NCBI GenBank assembly: GCA_019312685.1
Contig: JAFDCR010000345.1
Coordinates: forward strand, 1-11,888
Direction of reading: 5' to 3'
Length of the DNA stretch: 11,888 nucleotides
Source of the DNA: Deltaproteobacteria bacterium
GTDB lineage: Bacteria > Desulfobacterota > Desulfobulbia > Desulfobulbales > BM004
Below the pieces are notes generated by a model that saw only the letters and a list, made by a program, of their open reading frames with translations, was not told the DNA's origin and did no database searches. Every line of letters starts with the position of its first letter. Position 1 is the stretch's first letter. This document shows, piece after piece, positions 7,697-11,888 of the stretch. The translations under genes were made by a program, and so were the position numbers.

Positions 7697-7988
7697 AATT
7701 TTACTCCATGGCAAACCGACACCGACACAAATCCATGTGTTAATGGTGTCCTGATCTGCTAACTATAAAAAAATTTTACTAAGTTTGTCCGTCATATGGT
7801 AAACCCAATGCGGACAGGTATTCCTCACATAATTATTGATTTATCAGGTTTTGTTGCCGATAATGGCCTCTTTCCAGGCTTTCCTAAAATTGTCCGCATC
7901 ATAAAAACACAATGCTCACTGGTATTACCCTTATAACTTACTCTATATTCCAAGCCCTGGTTCCGGTTGCGGCTCTTTCCTCTCCTTC
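7697..7988 (-). other. 292-base rimP-nusA intergenic region, no convincing gene
   Basis: This gap is long for a place where the two genes are usually close. Just after the rimP stop the minus strand has a strong Shine-Dalgarno-like GGAAGGAGAGG (about 7978-7988), but no start codon at the right distance. Only tiny unsupported frames exist, for example 25 codons from an ATG ATG near 7903. A perfect 9-base inverted repeat links 7808-7816 (ATGCGGACA) and 7891-7899 (TGTCCGCAT), and a related TTGTCCGTCAT lies at 7785-7795. The region could be a structured nusA leader or hold an internal promoter; no clear sigma-70 hexamer pair was found. Confidence 0.5.
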
Positions 7989-8447
7989 CTAAAATTCAAC
8001 TTCAAGTCTGGCCTTGGCAACCTGCGAAAACAGTATAACCACCTCTTTGGTGCCAACTCCCAAAACAATAGCCTCACCTTCTGTTCTCTTTATTCTGCCT
8101 ATAAATACCCGTTCACTGCCAATCGGCTCAATTGTTTTTATCTTTGCCAGTCGCCCGACAAACCGTTCAAAATCAGTCATATATTTCAACGGCCTGTCAA
8201 GCCCCGGGGACGACACCTCCAAATTGTAAGCTTGGTCAATAAAGTCCTCAATATCAAGTAACTGACTGATTTCCCTGCTGACCGCCGTACATTCATCCAG
8301 GCTGACACCATCAATTTTGTCGATTATGAGTCTCAGTACCCAGCCATGCTGTTCCCGTCTGTACTGAATCTCCACCAGGTCCAGTCCAAGGTCATCAAGA
8401 ACTGGAAGAGCAATTGTCTCGACTCTATTTATTACTGTTTCGTACAT
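7989..8447 (-). CDS. rimP: ribosome maturation factor RimP
   Basis: RimP binds free 30S subunits and assists late 16S rRNA/S12-region maturation. The 152-residue protein has normal family length. The N-terminal domain reads LPVLDDLGLDLVEIQYRREQ, then LRLIIDKIDGVSLDECTAVSREIS, and the conserved YNLEVSSPGLDRPLK motif (about residues 74-88) joins it to the SH3-like C-terminal domain (FVGRLAKIKT ... FIGRIKRTEGEAIVL). The ATG at 8447 has only a weak Shine-Dalgarno, and an inverted repeat lies just upstream. It is the first protein gene of the nusA operon. Stop TAG; nusA begins 292 bases later. Confidence 0.94.
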   Translation of the reverse strand: MYETVINRVETIALPVLDDLGLDLVEIQYRREQHGWVLRLIIDKIDGVSLDECTAVSREISQLLDIEDFIDQAYNLEVSSPGLDRPLKYMTDFERFVGRLAKIKTIEPIGSERVFIGRIKRTEGEAIVLGVGTKEVVILFSQVAKARLEVEF

Positions 8448-8450
8448 TTC

Positions 8451-8479
8451 AGCTTTTTGCCTAAAAAATAAAAAAAGCT
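8451..8479 (-). promoter_or_regulatory. inverted repeat covering the rimP ribosome-binding region
   Basis: AGCTTTTT at 8451-8458 and AAAAAGCT at 8472-8479 are perfect reverse complements around a 13-base loop, ending 4 bases before the rimP ATG. If folded in RNA it would place the only AGG of the leader in the loop and could modulate rimP translation. The T-rich arm also resembles a weak terminator tail. Confidence 0.35.
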
Positions 8480-8528
8480 GGCACGCAAGAAGCCCACTTT
8501 CAACATCTGCACAGGGAAAAACCTGTAC

Positions 8529-8558
8529 ATTATAACGCGAAAATCAGACAGCAGTAAA
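8529..8558 (-). promoter_or_regulatory. candidate sigma-70 promoter for rimP-nusA-infB operon
   Basis: On the minus strand a perfect TATAAT (8534-8529) is preceded, after an 18-base spacer, by TTTACT (8558-8553), which matches TTGACA at 4 of 6 positions. Transcription would begin near 8522, about 75 bases before the rimP ATG. A small inverted repeat, ACAGG-N6-CCTGT (8511-8526), lies at the presumed start. Confidence 0.5.
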
Positions 8559-8664
8559 AAAGAGTCATTCCCTAAAGATGTAGCAATTCGCCGCAACCCT
8601 GCTGCTTATGAGAGTTTAGCGGGGCACTTCGCACACCTATCAGCAGCCGCTTGCAAAGCTTTGG

Positions 8665-8740
8665 TGGAGCGGGCAACGGGGTTCGAACCCGCGACCCCAA
8701 GCTTGGGAAGCTTGTACTCTACCAGCTGAGCTACGCCCGC
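8665..8740 (-). tRNA. tRNA-Gly, anticodon CCC
   Basis: A full cloverleaf can be drawn by hand: acceptor GCGGGCG / TGCCCGC (one G-U pair), D arm GCTC-AGCTGGTA-GAGT, anticodon stem CAAGC / GCTTG with loop TTCCCAA (anticodon CCC, reads GGG), variable loop GGGTC, T arm GCGGG-TTCGAAC-CCCGT, discriminator T and encoded CCA. It closely resembles E. coli tRNA-Gly(CCC). It stands just upstream of rimP, in the place where E. coli has the initiator tRNA gene metY. Confidence 0.97.
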
Positions 8741-8766
8741 CCTCAGACTCTTACCGCAAGACAGTA

Positions 8767-8794
8767 AATATACTTACTTTAATCAACTTGTCAA
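8767..8794 (-). promoter_or_regulatory. sigma-70-type promoter of tRNA-Gly
   Basis: The minus strand has TTGACA (8794-8789), a 16-base spacer and TATATT (8772-8767). Transcription would start about 20 bases before the 5' end of the tRNA. No strong terminator is visible between the tRNA and rimP, so this promoter may also feed the downstream operon. Confidence 0.75.
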
Positions 8795-8907
8795 GTACGA
8801 TAAACAGGCAGGCAGGTAAATACCATTCTATTGATCAATGGAGTGCGGAAGAGATTCTAACCGTTTTTAGAACAGTTCTTAAGAATAATATTGGGAGTCG
8901 GACATTA

Positions 8908-9405
8908 TCAGTCATGCATTCCGTTAACTGCATCTAATACCATTGCTACAGCTTCTTCAGGACTGGCGGCAATCAGCCAGTCCGGTTGTTTTGCCCGACC
9001 ATGGGGTTTAATAACCCAGGAATTCAAGAGTATTATCGGACAACCGCCTTTCAGGGCCAGGCTTATCTCTGAAAGAGTGCCGTACTCTCCCCCAATGGCA
9101 ACTGCCGCCACACAACTCTTTATATTAACCGCATTCCGGGCCTCGCTCATGCCGGTATAAACAGCAATGTCAACATACCTGTTTGCCGGGGTTGTCTGTC
9201 TTGTGCCTGGAAGGATACCAACGGTAATACCGCCTTCCTCCTTAGCACCCTTGCTGGCTGCAGTCATTACTCCTCCCAACCCGCCGGTCAATACCACATA
9301 GCCTTTCCGGGCCAGTTGCCGCCCAACTGTTAAAGCTTGCTGCCATTCCTCATCTGACTCAGAGACATTTCCTGCCCCAAAGACACCTATAATATTTTTC
9401 GACAT
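8908..9405 (-). CDS. SLOG/LOG-fold protein of the TIGR00725 type
   Basis: This 165-residue single-domain Rossmann-like protein has a nucleotide-binding N-terminus (IIGVFGAGNVSESD), the glycine-rich TGGLGGVMTAASKGAKE (40-56), ILPGT (64-68) and the diagnostic GGEYGTLSE (105-113), matching the GG-x-GT-x-x-E signature of LOG and DprA-type SLOG domains. Proteins of this type are often misnamed lysine decarboxylases. LOG enzymes release cytokinin bases from nucleotides, but the role of the TIGR00725 branch is not established. The ATG at 9405 has GGGAG 4 bases upstream. The gene is convergent with nothing and divergent from the TRAP genes. Stop TGA. The 167 bases to the tRNA (8741-8907) hold the tRNA promoter and only short palindromes. 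Confidence 0.85.
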   Translation of the reverse strand: MSKNIIGVFGAGNVSESDEEWQQALTVGRQLARKGYVVLTGGLGGVMTAASKGAKEEGGITVGILPGTRQTTPANRYVDIAVYTGMSEARNAVNIKSCVAAVAIGGEYGTLSEISLALKGGCPIILLNSWVIKPHGRAKQPDWLIAASPEEAVAMVLDAVNGMHD

Positions 9406-9454
9406 TATTCTCCCTCAGGCATAACAAATAATCAGGTACAGCTTCCTTTCATCG

Positions 9455-9484
9455 TTGACACATAATATAATGTATCACTAAACT
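9455..9484 (+). promoter_or_regulatory. candidate promoter of the TRAP transporter operon
   Basis: In the divergent intergenic region TTGACA at 9455-9460 is followed after 18 bases by TAAACT (9479-9484), 4 of 6 matches to TATAAT. A perfect TATAAT also occurs at 9466-9471, but without a good -35. The whole region is very AT-rich, so hexamer matches are weak evidence. Confidence 0.4.
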
Positions 9485-9502
9485 ATATATACCTTTTTAA
9501 AT

Positions 9503-9568
9503 TTATTAACTTCTAATAAGATGGGTATGTGAATACATAGTACTCTCTGCCATAACTTTTTATTATGG
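9503..9568 (+). promoter_or_regulatory. three short inverted repeats in the tatT leader
   Basis: In succession: TTATTA-N5-TAATAA (9503-9519), TATGT-N4-ACATA (9526-9539) and CCATAA-N7-TTATGG (9550-9568), all perfect. The last contains the upstream ATG at 9565 and the first bases of the GGAAG ribosome-binding site. They could be operators or RNA hairpins, but high AT content makes chance matches plausible. Confidence 0.3.
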
Positions 9569-9576
9569 AAGAAAAA

Positions 9577-10434
9577 ATGATGAAAGCAGCCTTTGGAAAG
9601 ATTATTGGGGTTCTATTATTTGTGATGCTGACAAGCAGCTGCACAACTGTGATAGTCAGCCCTCTCCTGGATCCATTGTCTCTTTCCCTGCAGAAACAGA
9701 CAGACCTAGACCTTATTGAGGACGGCGCACCATCTCTACTGCTTCTCCTTGACGGCTTGATTGCCAGTGATCCCGACAGCGAACGTCTGCTGATGACCGC
9801 AGTCAAGGCATACGGTGGATATGCCACCTTACTCCATGAAGAAGGACAGATCGAGCGCACTGTTCATATGAGCGGCAAGGCCAAGGAATACGGCGTCCGC
9901 CTTCTAAAACAGCTTCCCGGACTTGAAAACTTAAATGATTTATCTCTTGCTGAGATTGAACTTGCACTGAAGCAGATAAAACCTAAAAAGGTGGGATACC
10001 TGTTCTGGGGAGCTTACGGCTGGGCTACTTGGATACAGTATCAGAACGGTGCACCTGCCGCCATGGCGGACCTTCCCATTGTGGAACAGATGATGCTCCG
10101 GGTAGTCGAACTTGACGAAACTTACTATTATGGCGGAGCCCATATATTTCTCGGTGCCTATTACGGCAGCCGCCCGAAAATCTTTGGCGGCAAACCGGAA
10201 GCAAGCCGCAAACATTTTGAACGGGCGCTTGCTATAAGTGAGAGGGAATTTCTGCTGACCCAGGTCGCATATGCGGAATCATATGCCCGCACGATGTTTG
10301 ACCGGGAACTTTTCCTGAAACTGTTAAATGAGGTTATCGAAGAGCCTCTGAAAGACAATGAAATGGCATCCAGTAATAAAATGGCCAAAGTTATGGCGGA
10401 AAAGCTTCTCGTCCAGGTGGATGATTTTTTCTAG
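9577..10434 (+). CDS. tatT: TRAP transporter-associated TatT-type lipoprotein
   Basis: The product resembles the TatT component family, TPR-like helical proteins that form a trimeric complex with a DctP-type binding protein (structures known for Treponema pallidum Tp0956). The N-terminus MMKAAFGKIIGVLLFVMLTSSC is a lipoprotein signal with the modification Cys at residue 22. The lipobox LTSSC is slightly non-consensus (Thr at -3). Family-like helical segments follow: LLLLDGLIASDPDSERLL, AVKAYGGYATLLHEE, LFWGAYGWATWI, and YYYGGAHIFLGAYYGSRPKIFGG, which starts a typical FGG-KP-ASR-HFERAL repeat. The ATG at 9577 (another at 9580) is preferred because GGAAG (9568-9572) is correctly spaced; an ATG at 9565 would overlap that site. 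The gene stops with TAG and dctP starts 12 bases later in the same frame. The protein probably sits in the outer membrane or periplasm and works with DctP. Confidence 0.88.
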   Translation: MMKAAFGKIIGVLLFVMLTSSCTTVIVSPLLDPLSLSLQKQTDLDLIEDGAPSLLLLLDGLIASDPDSERLLMTAVKAYGGYATLLHEEGQIERTVHMSGKAKEYGVRLLKQLPGLENLNDLSLAEIELALKQIKPKKVGYLFWGAYGWATWIQYQNGAPAAMADLPIVEQMMLRVVELDETYYYGGAHIFLGAYYGSRPKIFGGKPEASRKHFERALAISEREFLLTQVAYAESYARTMFDRELFLKLLNEVIEEPLKDNEMASSNKMAKVMAEKLLVQVDDFF

Positions 10435-10446
10435 GTAAAAACAGAC

Positions 10447-11484
10447 ATGAAAATTTTCATCAAAATACTCAGCAGTTTATTTATTATATTTGTAATTTCT
10501 GCAAATATCGACAAAGCAGAAGCGGCCAGGCCCAAATATCTATTGAAAATTGCCTCTATTGCGCCGGAGGGAAGCGTCTGGGCAAAAAGATTCCGTGATT
10601 TTGCCAAGGAAGTGGTTGAAAAAAGCGACGGCGAAATCGGCTTTAAAATCTACGCCGGGGGGGTGATGGGCGATGATCGCTCCATGTACCGCAAGATGAG
10701 AGTGGGGCAGCTCAATGGCGGCGGTTTCACCATGACCGGGATCGGTGATGTTGTCCCGGATTTCAGAGTCCTGGGCATCCCCTTCATGTTCAACTCCTAC
10801 GATGAGGTCGACAGGCTCAAGGAAAAACTTATGCCCCGCTTCGAAAAGGAATTTGATAATAAAGGCCTGGTTCTCATGGCTGTCACCGAGGTCGGTTTTG
10901 TCTATACAATGTCAACCACCCCGATTACTACCTTGGCTGAATTGAAGCAGAGTAAGCCCTGGGCCCCGGAGGGCGACCCTATCAGCTATGTTCTTCTTGA
11001 AACCGTTGGTGTTACCCCCATTCCTCTTTCTATCCCCGACGTTCTGACTTCCCTGCAGACGGGCCTCATCAATACGACATTCAATTCATATTACGGCTCC
11101 ATCGTTCTGCAATGGTTTACACGTATTTCCTATATAACCGATATACCTTTTGCCTATGCTTACGGCGCTTTTGTCCTTGACAAGAAAACCTTCTCCCGCC
11201 TGCCGCCCCACTATATGGAAGTGATGAAATCCGCAGCCAAAACGCACTTCAACAAACTGCTCGAAGATACCAGGAAAAGTAACGAAGAAGCCATGCAGGT
11301 ATTAATCGATAACGATATCACTCTGGTCAAACCCACACCCATGACTAGGGCGGAACTGCAGAACAACTATCGGGAAAAGGCTGTCGAAAAGCTGGTGGAT
11401 GAGGCCTTTTCCAGAAGCATTTACAAGGAGGCCATGAAACACCTCGAGGACTACCAAAAAGAGCTTTCAGCAATCCAGCAGTAG
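10447..11484 (+). CDS. dctP: TRAP transporter substrate-binding protein, DctP family (TatP-like)
   Basis: This periplasmic binding protein of 345 residues would capture a ligand and deliver it to the DctQM membrane complex, which is driven by an ion gradient. A Sec signal peptide spans about residues 1-26, ending KAEA-A. The mature protein shows LLKIASIAPEGSVWAKRFRDF, IYAGGVMGDDRSMYRKMRVGQL, GIPFMF and SLQTGLINTTFNSYYG, typical of DctP. Where classic members have a K-x-R-x-P motif whose Arg pairs with the ligand carboxylate, this one reads SKPWAPEGDP (169-178) with Trp172. That pattern is shared, as far as I recall, with TatT-linked binding proteins. The ligand is therefore unknown and perhaps not a dicarboxylate. 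It is the middle gene of the tatT-dctP-dctQ operon. Stop TAG. Confidence 0.93.
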   Translation: MKIFIKILSSLFIIFVISANIDKAEAARPKYLLKIASIAPEGSVWAKRFRDFAKEVVEKSDGEIGFKIYAGGVMGDDRSMYRKMRVGQLNGGGFTMTGIGDVVPDFRVLGIPFMFNSYDEVDRLKEKLMPRFEKEFDNKGLVLMAVTEVGFVYTMSTTPITTLAELKQSKPWAPEGDPISYVLLETVGVTPIPLSIPDVLTSLQTGLINTTFNSYYGSIVLQWFTRISYITDIPFAYAYGAFVLDKKTFSRLPPHYMEVMKSAAKTHFNKLLEDTRKSNEEAMQVLIDNDITLVKPTPMTRAELQNNYREKAVEKLVDEAFSRSIYKEAMKHLEDYQKELSAIQQ

Positions 11485-11490
11485 AATTAC

Positions 11491-11888
11491 ATGGTTAAAC
11501 TGAAAAATTTTTTTGCTATCATCTTCCGCAAAGTCTCCTGGATAGAGGAGGCCTTTCTCTGTCTGCTTCTCGCTTCAATGATCATTTTGGCATGCGTGCA
11601 GATATTCCTCAGGTTCTTCTTCGCCGGCGGTTTCACCTGGGCCGACCCTTTACTGCGCTACCTGGTACTCTGGGCCGGCTTGTTCGGCGCTGCTGTAGCC
11701 ACAAAAAACAATAAACACATTTCTATTGACATCATATCCCATTTATTGCCGGACCGATATAAACCTTGGCTCCAGTTCATTCTGAACCTTTTTTCAGCCG
11801 GCGTCTGCAGTTTGCTAACCTATGCCGCCGTCAAATTCGTCCGCGATGAAGCCCTGTATGGCGGCAGAGGATTGCTGCATATTCCTTC
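11491..11888 (+). CDS. dctQ: TRAP transporter small permease subunit DctQ, cut by window edge
   Basis: The ATG at 11491 lies 6 bases after the dctP stop and opens a frame that runs off the right edge (132 complete codons). The N-terminal part has a membrane helix (about residues 23-42, AFLCLLLASMIILACVQIFL), then FTWADPLLRYLVLWAGLFGAA, TKNNKHISIDIIS and a further helix FILNLFSAGVCSLLTYAAV. The W-P-L-Y-W-GA and HI-D pattern is the family signature of the four-helix DctQ protein. It forms the membrane part with DctM, which is expected just downstream. No separate promoter is visible, so expression should follow dctP. Confidence 0.92.
   Translation, partial: MVKLKNFFAIIFRKVSWIEEAFLCLLLASMIILACVQIFLRFFFAGGFTWADPLLRYLVLWAGLFGAAVATKNNKHISIDIISHLLPDRYKPWLQFILNLFSAGVCSLLTYAAVKFVRDEALYGGRGLLHIP

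Noticed and set aside
7800..7905. 25-codon frame starting at ATG ATG CGG in the rimP-nusA gap
   Set aside because: No ribosome-binding site at proper distance and no recognisable sequence; overlaps the inverted repeat.
8654..8663. CAAAGCTTTG palindrome right after the tRNA as a terminator or attachment site
   Set aside because: It is a 10-base palindrome without T tract, and no integrase or repeated tRNA 3' end is present in the window.
9513..9860. 115-codon minus-strand frame across the tatT start
   Set aside because: It overlaps the promoter/leader and the tatT signal sequence on the opposite strand; tatT is strongly supported, this frame is not.
1..11888. General reassignment of TAG as a sense codon in this genome
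   Set aside because: TAG ends rpsO, infB, rimP, tatT and dctP at the expected family length, so it works as a normal stop. Only special-case suppression at infB remains open.

Overview
The window reads as a chromosomal segment of a Gram-negative bacterium, most probably a Desulfobacterota (former Deltaproteobacteria) relative. This placement is inference, from the proteobacterial order of the nusA-infB-rpsO-pnp cluster, a lipoprotein-type TatT next to a TRAP transporter, and the general character of the proteins. No rRNA, mobile element, CRISPR array or phage gene is visible. Apart from the two genes cut by the window edges, gene ends are well defined.

From right to left on the minus strand, positions 8740 down to 1 hold a classical transcription/translation superoperon: tRNA-Gly(CCC), rimP, nusA, ylxR, infB, rbfA, nrnA, truB, rpsO and the start of pnp. 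These genes cover 30S maturation (RimP, RbfA, S15), transcription elongation and antitermination (NusA), translation initiation (IF2), tRNA pseudouridylation (TruB) and RNA decay (NrnA, PNPase). A consensus-like promoter precedes the tRNA and a second candidate precedes rimP. Most genes are tightly packed or overlapping. The exceptions are a 292-base gap between rimP and nusA and a 204-base leader between rpsO and pnp, both containing inverted repeats.

Two things stand out in this operon. First, infB is interrupted by an in-frame TAG at codon 747 of 927, where IF2 homologues usually carry Lys. The frame continues intact on both sides, so this is either a one-base error or mutation (AAG to TAG), or a suppressed/recoded amber codon. 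Second, NusA ends in an extra domain that is nearly a copy of the N-terminal IF2_N domain of the IF2 encoded two genes downstream. The two segments are also alike at DNA level, about 66 of 79 positions by hand count.

Upstream of the tRNA, also on the minus strand, lies a stand-alone SLOG/LOG-fold protein (TIGR00725-like). Divergent from it, on the plus strand from about 9450 to the right edge, is a TRAP transporter module: tatT (lipoprotein with TPR-like fold), dctP (periplasmic binding protein) and dctQ (small membrane subunit, cut by the edge). The large permease dctM would be expected just beyond. The binding protein lacks the usual carboxylate-binding Arg motif, so its ligand may not be a simple organic acid. 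tatT, dctP and dctQ all lie in one reading frame, separated only by TAG stops and a few sense codons. TAG is the terminal stop of 5 of the 11 genes whose ends can be seen, which argues against wholesale reassignment of TAG.
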